Both the position numbers and the translations under genes were made by a program. The notes beneath the pieces were generated by a model. That model saw nothing but the letters and a program-made list of their open reading frames with translations, did no database searches and was not told where the DNA came from. Of a DNA stretch of 16,592 nucleotides, positions 6,012 through 13,484 are shown piece after piece. The stretch comes from Bacilli bacterium (lineage in GTDB: Bacteria > Bacillota_I > Bacilli_A > RFN20 > CAG-288). The DNA lies in the NCBI GenBank assembly GCA_900763245.1, contig CAAFJQ010000105.1, positions 1-16,592 on the forward strand, read 5' to 3'. Within the stretch, counting starts at the first letter, position 1. Each line of letters opens with the position of its first letter.

Positions 6012-7787
6012 ATGGAAAAATATAAATGGGATCTTACTAAAATTTATAAAAACGAGGAAGAGTTTCTGGCTGAATTGGAGTATGTAAAAGCAAATATCAT
6101 TCCTGCTTATCATGAATTGCAGGGAAAGCTTTCGACAGAAGAAGGAATGAAAAAGTACCTTCTTTTGGAAAGAGAAGCTGATTTAAGAATCTCTCGTCTT
6201 GCCATGTTTGCATCGATGAGAAGTGATTTGGATAAGAAAAACATCGAAAATGCAAAGGATTATTCCAAAATCGATTTGCTGTTCAATGATTATTCTGTCG
6301 CAACAAGCTTCGTCAATCCTGAGATTCTGAAAGCCGGCAAAGAATTCGTTGATGAATTTTTGAAAAATAATGAAGAATTCAAAGATTTTGATTTTACTTT
6401 CGAAAAGCTGTTCCGCGGTGAAAAGTTTGTGTTGCGCGTTGAACAGGAAAGACTGACAAGCTATTATGCGCCTCTTTCCGGAGAAGGATCACAGTTATAT
6501 TCTTTGTTGTCAGTTGCCGATTACCAACCTAAGGTTGTGACTCTTACGGACGGCACATCTGTTGAAGTCTCTCAGGCTAATTGGACTACATTGGTTTCAC
6601 AGGCAAAGTCTCAGGAAGACAGAAGAAGAATCTTCGAATCTCTTTATACTTGGTATGATGAACATAAGAACACTTATGGTGAAATCTACAATGCTGTCCT
6701 TCAGTCTCAGATTGCTGAGATGAAAGCCAGAAAGTATTCGTCTATTCTTGAAGAACATTTATATCACAACAATATCGATGAATCTGTTTTCCATAATCTT
6801 GTAGAAGTTGCTTCTACGCAAAGCGATGCACTTCATCGTTATTATGAAATCAGAAGAAAATATCTCGGATTAGAAAAACATCGTTCATATGACCGCTTTG
6901 TCTCTTTAGCAAAGAGTGAGAAAAAATATACATTTGAAGAAGCCAAAGAACTGTTCTTCAAATCTATCGAGTCCTTCCCGGAGGATTTCAGAGCCAAAGC
7001 GAAAGATGTTCTTGCAGATGGATATGTTGATGTCTTCAACAATCCTGGTAAGAGAACCGGTGCCTATTCTTCTGGTGGCGAAAACATTCACCCCTACATT
7101 CTTCTAAATTTCAACGGAGAATTGGAAGACGTATTTACGCTTGCTCATGAATCCGGTCATAGCATCCATACTCTCTATACAGAAGAGGCACAGCCGGTTG
7201 TCAAACAAAACTATACGATCTTTGTCGCAGAAATCGCATCTACATTCAATGAACATAATCTTCTTGACTACTTGATGACAAGCGGAGAATTGTCTAAGAA
7301 CGATAAGATTGCTCTGCTTCAGAAAGCCATCGATCAGATCTGTGGAACTTTCTATCGTCAGACATTGTTTGGACAGTACGAATACGAGGTTGCAAAAATT
7401 GCTGAAAAAGGCGAGCCGATCGATTATTCCGTCTTATCCTCTGAAATGATCAAACTTTACAAGCAGTATTATGGAATCGATATTTCCGAAGAGAAGGTTA
7501 AGCCGCTTGTCTGGGCGTATATCCCACATCTCTTCTATACTCCTTTCTATGTCTATCAATATGCCACATCATTCACTGCTTCCATGCTTATTTATGAGAA
7601 CGTCAAGAAAGGCGTCCCTGGTGCTTTTGACAACTACATCAAGATGCTGAAATCCGGTGGTTCGACTTATCCTATCGATGAAGTCAAGATTGCGGGAGTC
7701 GATCTCACTAAGAAAGAAGCGTTCGAATGCGTTACACGCAGAATGAATGAGTTGGTAGACCAGTTAGAAAAACTCTTGTCTGAATAA
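6012..7787 (+). CDS. pepF: Oligoendopeptidase F (M3B metallopeptidase)
   Basis: A cytoplasmic zinc peptidase that cleaves short oligopeptides during peptide turnover and nutrition. The 591-aa length is normal for PepF. The N-terminal half is the alpha-helical PepF domain that covers the active-site cleft. The catalytic half has DVFTLAHESGHSIHTLYT with the HExxH zinc motif (H379-E380-S-G-H383) and the third zinc ligand E407 in VAEIASTFNEH. The conserved M3 end segment PHLFYTPFYVYQYATSF is also present, including the Tyr-rich substrate-binding stretch. The start follows AAAGGA by 10 nt. hslO begins 16-19 nt after the stop, so the two probably form an operon. The frame is intact and no key residue is missing. 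Confidence 0.97.
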   Translation: MEKYKWDLTKIYKNEEEFLAELEYVKANIIPAYHELQGKLSTEEGMKKYLLLEREADLRISRLAMFASMRSDLDKKNIENAKDYSKIDLLFNDYSVATSFVNPEILKAGKEFVDEFLKNNEEFKDFDFTFEKLFRGEKFVLRVEQERLTSYYAPLSGEGSQLYSLLSVADYQPKVVTLTDGTSVEVSQANWTTLVSQAKSQEDRRRIFESLYTWYDEHKNTYGEIYNAVLQSQIAEMKARKYSSILEEHLYHNNIDESVFHNLVEVASTQSDALHRYYEIRRKYLGLEKHRSYDRFVSLAKSEKKYTFEEAKELFFKSIESFPEDFRAKAKDVLADGYVDVFNNPGKRTGAYSSGGENIHPYILLNFNGELEDVFTLAHESGHSIHTLYTEEAQPVVKQNYTIFVAEIASTFNEHNLLDYLMTSGELSKNDKIALLQKAIDQICGTFYRQTLFGQYEYEVAKIAEKGEPIDYSVLSSEMIKLYKQYYGIDISEEKVKPLVWAYIPHLFYTPFYVYQYATSFTASMLIYENVKKGVPGAFDNYIKMLKSGGSTYPIDEVKIAGVDLTKKEAFECVTRRMNELVDQLEKLLSE

Positions 7788-7806
7788 TCTTTCGAAGGCT
7801 TGAATG

Positions 7807-8709
7807 ATGAAACACGATTATTTGATACGTGCGATAGCTGCGAATGAACAGATTCGCGCTTTTGCGGTTGATACTACTGGCATTTGTGAATACGCAAGAA
7901 AGATTCATGATAATTCTCCTATTGCCACGGCTGCTTTAGGAAGATTGATGTCCGCTGGTCTGATGATGGGGCAGATGCTTAAATCCGATGAGGATAAACT
8001 AACTCTTCAGATTCTTGGAGACGGCCCCATGCATCATATCATCGTCACATCCAACATCAGGGGAACGGTCAGAGGCTATGTTTCCAATCCTTCTGTCATC
8101 GTCCCTCCAAAATCCAATGGACACTTTGATATATCCGGTGCCATCGGTCCTAATGGGACACTGACAGTCATCAGAGATATGGGATTGAAAGAGCCTTATG
8201 TTTCTTCTATCGATCTTCATTCTGGCGAAATAGCCGATGATCTGACATATTATTTTGCTCAGTCCGAACAGACACCGACCTCTGTTGGCCTCGGTGTTTT
8301 GATGAATCATGACAATACTGTTCGTGTCTCTGGTGGATTTATTATCCAACTGATGCCTTTCACCAAAAAAGAAGTCATCGATCAACTCGAAAAGAACTTA
8401 AAAGAATTCCCGACAGTCACTGATGTCTTAAAAGAAGGAAATACGATTGAAGATATGCTGAGAATGGTCTTGAAAGGCTTTGATATGGAAATAACAGACA
8501 CCAAGCCGGTGTCTTGGTACTGCAATTGCTCGTTTGAAAGAGGAAAAGAGGTTTTAGGAACTCTGAAAGATGACGAACTTCAATCGATGATCGATGAAAA
8601 CAAGAACATCGAAGTCAATTGTGATTTTTGCGGAAAACACTATGTCTATACGCCAGATGATTTAAAAGAAATACTTGAACATAAGCATCATAACGAAGCA
8701 AACAATTGA
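7807..8709 (+). CDS. hslO: Hsp33 redox-regulated chaperone
   Basis: A holdase chaperone in the cytoplasm that is switched on by oxidation, when its zinc centre releases zinc and forms disulfides, protecting proteins from oxidative aggregation. The C-terminus carries the zinc motif CNC (Cys239, Cys241 from this start) and CDFC (Cys272, Cys275). The N-terminal fold shows family landmarks such as DYLIRAIAANEQIRAFAVDTT, GDGP and GRLMSAGLMMGQMLK. The length of 300 aa is usual. Two adjacent ATGs (7804, 7807) are possible; GAAGG lies 8 nt before the second, which also matches the usual M-x-DYLIRA start. It sits directly behind pepF. No terminator is visible before the next gene. Confidence 0.97.
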   Translation: MKHDYLIRAIAANEQIRAFAVDTTGICEYARKIHDNSPIATAALGRLMSAGLMMGQMLKSDEDKLTLQILGDGPMHHIIVTSNIRGTVRGYVSNPSVIVPPKSNGHFDISGAIGPNGTLTVIRDMGLKEPYVSSIDLHSGEIADDLTYYFAQSEQTPTSVGLGVLMNHDNTVRVSGGFIIQLMPFTKKEVIDQLEKNLKEFPTVTDVLKEGNTIEDMLRMVLKGFDMEITDTKPVSWYCNCSFERGKEVLGTLKDDELQSMIDENKNIEVNCDFCGKHYVYTPDDLKEILEHKHHNEANN

Positions 8710-8716
8710 CACTTGC

Positions 8717-8746
8717 TTGATAATTGTTGAAGAAATAAGGTAAAAT
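8717..8746 (+). promoter_or_regulatory. Predicted promoter of small membrane protein
   Basis: TTGATA (8717-8722) and TAAAAT (8741-8746) are 18 nt apart in the gap after hslO, so this gene may be transcribed separately from pepF-hslO. Confidence 0.5.
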
Positions 8747-8765
8747 GAGCTAGGAGGACATGTTT

Positions 8766-9098
8766 ATGGCGAAGCTGACAAATAGTTCTAAAGCCAATAT
8801 TGGTATCACATCAGGTGTTGTTTCCATCGTCCTTAGCGGAGGAAGCGTTGTGCTTTTTATGGTCTATCTCATCGTTACGATTTTTGCCTCCATCGGTTTA
8901 GGAACATATGAAAAAGGAACTCCGCAATGGGTTGAGCAAAACGCTTTGGTAAGACAATATGAGACGATCAGTTACATTTTCCTAGCATTGTCGATTGTTC
9001 TGCTTGTTTTAGGCATTGTTTTGCTTGTTGTTTTCATCAAAAAGAAACGCCAGATCAAGAAAGCTCAGACAGCTGATATCAATACTGAAGCAAAGTGA
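8766..9098 (+). CDS. Small two-helix membrane protein, unknown function
   Basis: No family is recognised. The 110-aa product has a short polar N-terminus and two long hydrophobic segments (about 12-45 and 68-91) joined by a polar loop (46-66). A lysine/arginine-rich tail (KKKRQIKK) should lie in the cytoplasm by the positive-inside rule, so both ends would be inside. The first ATG (8760) is only 2 nt from AGGAGG, so the ATG at 8766 (8-nt spacing) is taken as the start. It may have its own promoter. Its last 20 nt overlap the end of the opposing lipoprotein gene, and a hairpin that could terminate it lies inside that gene. Confidence 0.75.
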   Translation: MAKLTNSSKANIGITSGVVSIVLSGGSVVLFMVYLIVTIFASIGLGTYEKGTPQWVEQNALVRQYETISYIFLALSIVLLVLGIVLLVVFIKKKRQIKKAQTADINTEAK

Positions 9099-10674
9099 TG
9101 ACTCCGATGCTGTCTTCTGCGGATAAAGCGAAAGACAGGACGTTTGACTGAACACCATATAAAGCACAATGATATTCATATCTTTGCCCAGCATATGGTG
9201 TTCTTTTTGGTTTGATGATGCTATCCATCGATAATGTGGATCCGCGTCTTGAGTATATGATGTCGATATCCATCTCTTTATAAATCTCATAGATGTCAAT
9301 GTTGTAGTCGAAGACATAGGATTCGTTATTGTTGTAATTGGCACTGCTTCCTAATTTCTTTCCGTCGTTGTTGATATCATCCTGCCATCCGAACCAATCA
9401 AAACGGGTAATCCAACGATCTTTCGTGATAGGATCATAAACGATGGGAAGTACTGTTCTCCAACAAACATTGCCCCCATTGACTGGCTTCTGGTTGAAGC
9501 TGATGGAACCATAGTTGGTCAGCGAAAGCTTCATTGTGAAATCGCCAGTGAAATTATCAGCGTATTTCAGCCATTTGTTTTCATCGCTCCATCCTGTTGT
9601 GTTGCCCATATCAATCTTATTGTTCTGAAGCGTATGTTCTTTGCCAATGAATTTTTGCTTGATAGAAATAACCTGACTTTTTTGTGCGAAACCAGAGAGT
9701 TTGGATTTATCTTCTATTTCGTAATTTGGAATGCTGAGCTCATTAAATGAATAAGAGTAAGGTTCTTTTGCGACTCTGCTATGTTGTTCGAGCAAATTAT
9801 TGTTTTCATCCACATACTGAAGTTCGGTTATGATGTACTTGCTGACTATTGAGTCTATATCTTTTTCTGTTTTAGTTTTTGATACAATAAGATTTTCAAT
9901 TGAACCAGAATTGACAATTAATCCGTCTCTTTTTATGCTTTCTAAGATGTTAGTATAAATAGAATTGTATACAGGCGTATCGCTTCCGTTAGTCATATTA
10001 TTGAAAATTGTGAAAGACATATGCCCGTTTTTATAGACTGCTGCTTTGTTCATTGATAAAGAGATTGTGAAAATTGCCTGTTCGTTTTTAGGAAGAATAA
10101 GTGAGTGCTCACATTGGTGTTCTAAAAAAGCATTTTGATAACTGATTGATTTATCCGCGAAAGAAATAGAGGTTGTTGTGATTGAAAAATCAGTGCCGCT
10201 GAATAATTTCTGGTTTGCCGATGATTCAATTAACAGGAAGGAAAAAGAAAGGCCATAGTCCGGATTGGCCATGAAGGATGTGTATGTAGTTGATGGCTTT
10301 ATTGACGGCACTTCATTATCATTGAAACGATAAGTGACATAGATAGCTTCTTCTTTGTTTTCTTTTAAGCCCTTGATAGTATCAATATCCGGACTCATGA
10401 ACGGAATTTGAAGTGCTACAGGAAACGAATATTCTCTTCCTGGTTCGATTTTCTTTTCTTCACGAGAAATAAAAGTCCCATCTTCAAAAATGTAATTGAT
10501 GACTAGTGTGGATTTATTGATGGTTGTAATTGAAGTATTGTCTGTTGCTATTTCTGTAATCTTGTTTTCAGTATCTTTTATCGTACTATCTGAAGGAATG
10601 TTGGTTGATTCGTTTTGTCTATTACAGCTGAATAGAAGAAATAGTAATGAAATCAATGATATTGCTTTTTTCAT
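9079..10674 (-). CDS. Large surface lipoprotein with MucBP-like repeats
   Basis: MKKAISLISLLFLLFSC is a lipoprotein signal (lipobox LFSC, Cys17). A Ser/Thr-rich linker (20-55) follows. Two segments, 56-117 (STLVINYIFEDGTFISRE to YVTYRFN) and 279-342 (YIITELQYVDENNNLLE to ISIKQKF), resemble mucin-binding (MucBP-type) beta repeats. Residues 357-531 form a Trp/Gly/Asp-rich beta-type region (WRTVLPIVYDP, RFDWFGWQDDINNDGKKLG) that resembles a carbohydrate-binding sandwich. These domain calls are by eye and tentative. AAAGGAG lies 6 nt before the ATG at 10674, and the CotH-kinase stop is only 11 nt upstream, so the two are co-transcribed. The product is probably exposed on the surface, in adhesion or glycan binding, and is a candidate substrate of the kinase. 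The 3' end overlaps the opposing small membrane protein gene by 20 nt. Confidence 0.75.
   Translation of the reverse strand: MKKAISLISLLFLLFSCNRQNESTNIPSDSTIKDTENKITEIATDNTSITTINKSTLVINYIFEDGTFISREEKKIEPGREYSFPVALQIPFMSPDIDTIKGLKENKEEAIYVTYRFNDNEVPSIKPSTTYTSFMANPDYGLSFSFLLIESSANQKLFSGTDFSITTTSISFADKSISYQNAFLEHQCEHSLILPKNEQAIFTISLSMNKAAVYKNGHMSFTIFNNMTNGSDTPVYNSIYTNILESIKRDGLIVNSGSIENLIVSKTKTEKDIDSIVSKYIITELQYVDENNNLLEQHSRVAKEPYSYSFNELSIPNYEIEDKSKLSGFAQKSQVISIKQKFIGKEHTLQNNKIDMGNTTGWSDENKWLKYADNFTGDFTMKLSLTNYGSISFNQKPVNGGNVCWRTVLPIVYDPITKDRWITRFDWFGWQDDINNDGKKLGSSANYNNNESYVFDYNIDIYEIYKEMDIDIIYSRRGSTLSMDSIIKPKRTPYAGQRYEYHCALYGVQSNVLSFALSAEDSIGVITLLQY
9150..9208 (+). terminator. Possible terminator inside opposing gene
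   Basis: GAACACCATAT (9150-9160) and ATATGGTGTTC (9193-9203) form a perfect 11-bp stem around a 32-nt loop, followed by TTTTT (9204-9208) on the plus strand. It lies about 50 nt after the stop of the small membrane protein gene but within the lipoprotein coding sequence. The large loop lowers confidence. Confidence 0.4.
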
Positions 10675-10685
10675 GATTTGCTCCT

Positions 10686-12392
10686 TTAGTACATGCAAAG
10701 AATATTGTGAATCTCATTCACGAAATTCTTACTTCTTCTTTGGAAGAAAGTGAATGTGTTGTTGATGTCATTGTTCCACGAATTGAGATCTTTTTCTTTT
10801 TGTCCCCAACGAAGCGCGGAATAGTTATGGTAGTGCCTCACTTCGTCGATCATTTCGTTCATGGTATCAATACAGTGGTATGTGGAAAGAATATCGTTCA
10901 CCAATTCTTCAGAACGTTCATAGAGCCTTGTCCTAAAAGAAGAATTGGACATCAGTTTATTCATCAATGGGAATTTCGTATATGCATTAGCATGATATGG
11001 ATAAAGTGGATTCTGATAATCAGTAAAAGCGAAATCAGCGTCATGAATTACAAATCTGAACTTTCCGTCTTCATATTTGTTGTTTGGATTGCTTTGCATG
11101 ACTGTCCACATTTTCAGGTTGTTGAAGTTACCGATGAAATCCCAGTTCCCAGCATAAGCATGAGCTAAGACAACATCTATGAATGAATCAATATCCAAAT
11201 ATTGATTTAAAAAAGCCTGATAGTTTTCCTCGTTTGTGAAGTCATGACTTAAAAGATAGTCATTCATTTCCTTCAGTTTCTTTTGTCCGATGGTTTCATC
11301 TCTGTCATTGACGGACCAATCACCTTTGAGATCATAGGTGGTGACATTGTCTTTATCAATTCCATAGTTATCACTGAAATATACATCCTTGTAATGTTCT
11401 CTTATTGACATCAAGCCCCAGTATTCACCATTGATATAGACAATGGATGGACGGTATCCGGTTGTGGAGGCATTGCTGTCTTTCATGATTGACTGAAGTA
11501 TTGCATCATTGATTCTTGTAGAAGATTCGAATGCGTTTCCGCCGTTATGCAGTCTGAATCGACTGAGCTTTGTCAGCCTTTTTGTTTTGTCTCCGCGCTG
11601 CTCTCTTTCTTTGAACACGTGTTCTTTGACTTTGTCGTTCTTTTTTCCGTTTTCATCTTTATTGAAATTCAGATTGAATGTTCTTTGCGGATAACCTAAA
11701 GTCCAATTTCCGCCTAGTTTGATCTGCGTGTTTCGATAAAAATATTCATTATATTCCGGATCGAAAAATTCCAAATCAGCTCTTCTGCTGATATCTTCTC
11801 TGATTTTGTTGTAAAAACCATTCGAGCCCATAATATCGTCATAGGGCATAGAAAGTGAAACAACAGGGATATTGATATCTTTTGTGATTTTGTCTTCGGA
11901 CAGATAAGTGAAAGACCTTTTGAAGACTGTTTCTTTGTTGTTCTTATTGACTACGTTGATTTTCAAAACGGGTTGTTTATCGAACAAGATGTAATTTTCG
12001 GTTTTCTGTATGTTGTTAATATAGGCCTCCGAAACACATTTTCGTTCCTTGTCATCAGGGAGAATAGCATCGACGGATGTAGTGATGCGGAAATCAGCTA
12101 TATTCCTGGATTCTGATTTGTTGATCAGAATCGGCTCTTTGTATAGAGCCATTTTAGATATGTCATTGTTTTGATAGTCCAAACTGTAATACAATTCTAA
12201 ATTCTTATCGATAATGAATGAAACGGATTGCCCAGTTGAATAAAAACCTGGAAGTTTTGAAATATATACACCATCTGTCAATTGCGTATATCCTCTTTTT
12301 GAAATGTCTGTGGGAGAATCGCTTGATAACAGAGATGGCATTAGAGACAATGCTGTAATCGGTAAAATCAGAAAACTTTTGAGATCTTTCAT
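10686..12392 (-). CDS. Secreted CotH-family kinase
   Basis: CotH proteins are atypical protein kinases, first known from Bacillus spore coats; secreted and lipoprotein versions also occur in non-sporulating gut Firmicutes. This 568-aa protein has a Sec signal-like N-terminus (hydrophobic 6-22, no lipobox Cys). A beta segment at 46-92 (LPGFYSTGQSVSFI, LYYSLDY) resembles a chitobiase C-terminal domain, a common CotH partner. The kinase core shows IKLGGNWTLGYPQRTFNLNF (224-243), FRLHNGGNAFESSTRINDAI (279-298), INGEYWGLMSIRE (320-331), GNWDFIGNFNNLKMW (415-429) and the metal-binding-type HDADFAF (450-456). These landmarks are intact, so it is probably active. The first in-frame ATG is used although only a weak, distant GAAGG precedes it. 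It heads an operon with the surface lipoprotein. A cre-like site lies upstream. Confidence 0.85.
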   Translation of the reverse strand: MKDLKSFLILPITALSLMPSLLSSDSPTDISKRGYTQLTDGVYISKLPGFYSTGQSVSFIIDKNLELYYSLDYQNNDISKMALYKEPILINKSESRNIADFRITTSVDAILPDDKERKCVSEAYINNIQKTENYILFDKQPVLKINVVNKNNKETVFKRSFTYLSEDKITKDINIPVVSLSMPYDDIMGSNGFYNKIREDISRRADLEFFDPEYNEYFYRNTQIKLGGNWTLGYPQRTFNLNFNKDENGKKNDKVKEHVFKEREQRGDKTKRLTKLSRFRLHNGGNAFESSTRINDAILQSIMKDSNASTTGYRPSIVYINGEYWGLMSIREHYKDVYFSDNYGIDKDNVTTYDLKGDWSVNDRDETIGQKKLKEMNDYLLSHDFTNEENYQAFLNQYLDIDSFIDVVLAHAYAGNWDFIGNFNNLKMWTVMQSNPNNKYEDGKFRFVIHDADFAFTDYQNPLYPYHANAYTKFPLMNKLMSNSSFRTRLYERSEELVNDILSTYHCIDTMNEMIDEVRHYHNYSALRWGQKEKDLNSWNNDINNTFTFFQRRSKNFVNEIHNILCMY

Positions 12393-12425
12393 ATCTGAAA
12401 TAGACGCCTTCGACTTGATTGTATC

Positions 12426-12439
12426 GGAAACCGCTTACA
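12426..12439. promoter_or_regulatory. cre-like site upstream of the CotH operon
   Basis: On the minus strand TGTAAGCGGTTTCC matches the catabolite-response consensus TGWAANCGNTNWCA at 13 of 14 positions. It is 34 nt upstream of the CotH start. Because two exact matches occur about 0.7 kb away, CcpA control of this operon is plausible but unproven. Confidence 0.4.
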
Positions 12440-12506
12440 TAAAGTATCAATAATTTTAATGAGGGGATTTTTGAAAGACCAATGAAATCGAAAAAAGAGA
12501 TATTTG

Positions 12507-12531
12507 TCCTTAATAATGGTATTATTAAGGA
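12507..12531 (+). promoter_or_regulatory. Promoter and operator-like palindrome of Nudix gene
   Basis: TCCTTAATAAT-GGT-ATTATTAAGGA is a perfect 11-bp inverted repeat around a 3-nt centre. It contains an extended -10 box, TGGTATTAT (12517-12525), so a protein bound to the palindrome would block the promoter. Transcription would start near 12532, about 24 nt before the Nudix start codon. It could form an RNA hairpin only if transcription began further upstream. Confidence 0.5.
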
Positions 12532-12555
12532 AGAAAAAAGGCTTTGGAGGTAAAT

Positions 12556-13167
12556 ATGAAGTGGAAAGTCACATCAATTGATAAAGAGACAGAACATCGT
12601 TTCCTGAATTTCTATACGGTGCACTATAAAGTAGAAAACGAAGACGGAAAAGAGAAAGATTATTCTTATTTCTTAGCATCCAGAAATGAATCCGTCAATA
12701 ATCTAAGAATCAATCGTAAACAGTATGATAGACCAGATGCTGTATTGATCGGTTGCTATAAAATTATCAACCATGAATTCTATCTTTTGCTTGAAAGCCA
12801 ATTCAGACCAGCTTTGAATAGGGAAGTCATTTCCTTTCCGGCCGGTCTTATGGATCCTGAAGACAATGATATAAAGGAAACTGCAATCAGAGAAGTCAAA
12901 GAAGAAACTGGCTATGATGTATTCCATGCTGAACTGCTTCTTCCTGCTTCACCGACATCGGAAGGTCTATCAGATGAATGCAATGCAGTCGTTCTTGCTG
13001 AACTGAAAGAGAAAGGGACAGACAACAAAGAGGAATTCGAAGATGTCGATGCTGCACTTTACTCAAGAGAGAAAATCAAGGAAATGCTCTTAGATGATTC
13101 CTATTTGTTCTCGAATTCCGCAAGGCTGTTGATACTTTATCTTCTTGAAAGATTCAAGAACGTGTAA
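12556..13167 (+). CDS. Nudix hydrolase, ADP-ribose pyrophosphatase-like
   Basis: Nudix enzymes hydrolyse nucleoside diphosphates linked to another group; this layout fits the ADP-ribose/ADP-sugar pyrophosphatases. The 203-aa protein has ESQFRPALNREVISFPAG (80-97) in front of the Nudix box and SPTSEGLSDECNAVVLAEL (132-150) behind it, both typical of that subfamily. The catalytic core REVKEETGY (112-120) is intact. The front of the box (GLMDPEDNDIKETAI) differs from the usual G-x5-E-x7-RE spacing by one extra residue, with Asp at the first Glu position, so substrate range is uncertain. The ATG at 12556 follows GGAGG by 5 nt; a TTG at 12544 would overlap that site and is rejected. It stands alone, with a palindrome over its promoter. 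The stop codon lies within a cre match. Confidence 0.9.
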   Translation: MKWKVTSIDKETEHRFLNFYTVHYKVENEDGKEKDYSYFLASRNESVNNLRINRKQYDRPDAVLIGCYKIINHEFYLLLESQFRPALNREVISFPAGLMDPEDNDIKETAIREVKEETGYDVFHAELLLPASPTSEGLSDECNAVVLAELKEKGTDNKEEFEDVDAALYSREKIKEMLLDDSYLFSNSARLLILYLLERFKNV

Positions 13168-13176
13168 GCGTTAACA
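13163..13176. promoter_or_regulatory. cre site 1 (exact consensus)
   Basis: TGTAAGCGTTAACA fits the CcpA operator consensus TGWAANCGNTNWCA at all 14 positions. It spans the stop codon of the Nudix gene and lies about 320 nt upstream of the alcohol dehydrogenase. It could act on that gene by looping or as a roadblock to transcription from upstream. Confidence 0.55.
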
Positions 13177-13196
13177 AAAATGCAATAATTTAACAT

Positions 13197-13214
13197 AAAA
13201 GCATTTGCTTTTTT
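13197..13214 (+). terminator. Terminator after Nudix gene
   Basis: AAAAGC-ATTT-GCTTTT followed by TT forms a short hairpin with a T-run of six, about 30 nt after the Nudix stop codon. The stem is short and AT-rich, so efficiency may be low. Confidence 0.5.
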
Positions 13215-13343
13215 ACGCGTTTTCATAGTTTGAATTTATCATTCAAGATTGATAAACATCAATGAAAATAATAAACAATTGCTTTATAAATGCCTATGGA
13301 AATGTAAATATTCAACAATTATCTTGAATTATTTGAAAATTAA

Positions 13344-13378
13344 GCTTTGCGCAGTTTTTGCACAAAGCCATCTTTTTT
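13344..13378 (+). terminator. Second terminator/attenuator-like hairpin before adh
   Basis: GCTTTG (13344-13349) pairs with CAAAGC (13363-13368), extended by GCA/TGC after one mismatch, and is followed by CATCTTTTTT. It lies upstream of the predicted adh promoter, so it probably backs up Nudix termination or ends an unrecognised small transcript. Confidence 0.55.
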
Positions 13379-13406
13379 GTTGCAGTAATGCAATAATTAC
13401 TCATTT

Positions 13407-13420
13407 TGTAATCGCTTTCA
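13407..13420. promoter_or_regulatory. cre site 2 (exact consensus)
   Basis: TGTAATCGCTTTCA fits TGWAANCGNTNWCA at all 14 positions. It lies 9 nt upstream of the -35 box of the predicted adh promoter and 64 nt upstream of the start codon. A cre just upstream of a promoter can mediate activation or repression by CcpA. Confidence 0.6.
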
Positions 13421-13429
13421 TCAAATCTC

Positions 13430-13459
13430 TTGCAAATGGATTTTTCACTATGGTGTTAT
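13430..13459 (+). promoter_or_regulatory. Predicted adh promoter
   Basis: TTGCAA (13430-13435) is followed after 18 nt by TGTTAT (13454-13459), which carries the extended -10 element TGG directly in front. Transcription would start near 13466, giving a 19-nt leader with the GGAGG ribosome site (13473-13477). Confidence 0.5.
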
Positions 13460-13484
13460 GGGCCATTGAAATGGAGGTAACACA

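Larger units (their letters stand above)
13177..13484 (+). other. Structured leader/intergenic region before adh
   Basis: No protein gene is supported; a TTG-started open frame through here lacks a ribosome site and runs into the adh start. Besides the terminators, cre sites and promoter listed separately, it holds an 11-nt direct repeat ATGCAATAATT (13180-13190, 13388-13398), a 12-of-14 cre-like sequence (13212-13225), and inverted repeats TTTATCA/TGATAAA (13235-13256), ATTCAA/TTGAAT (13310-13329) and AGTAAT-GCAATA-ATTACT (13384-13401). Confidence 0.5.

Noticed and set aside
7999..8385. 128-codon minus-strand frame inside hslO
   Set aside because: It lies fully antisense to a secure chaperone gene, with no ribosome site or recognisable domain.
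13168..13380. Rex (redox) operator upstream of adh
   Set aside because: Only a half-site-like GTTAACA is present, already explained by the cre match; no full TTGTTAA-type inverted repeat was found.
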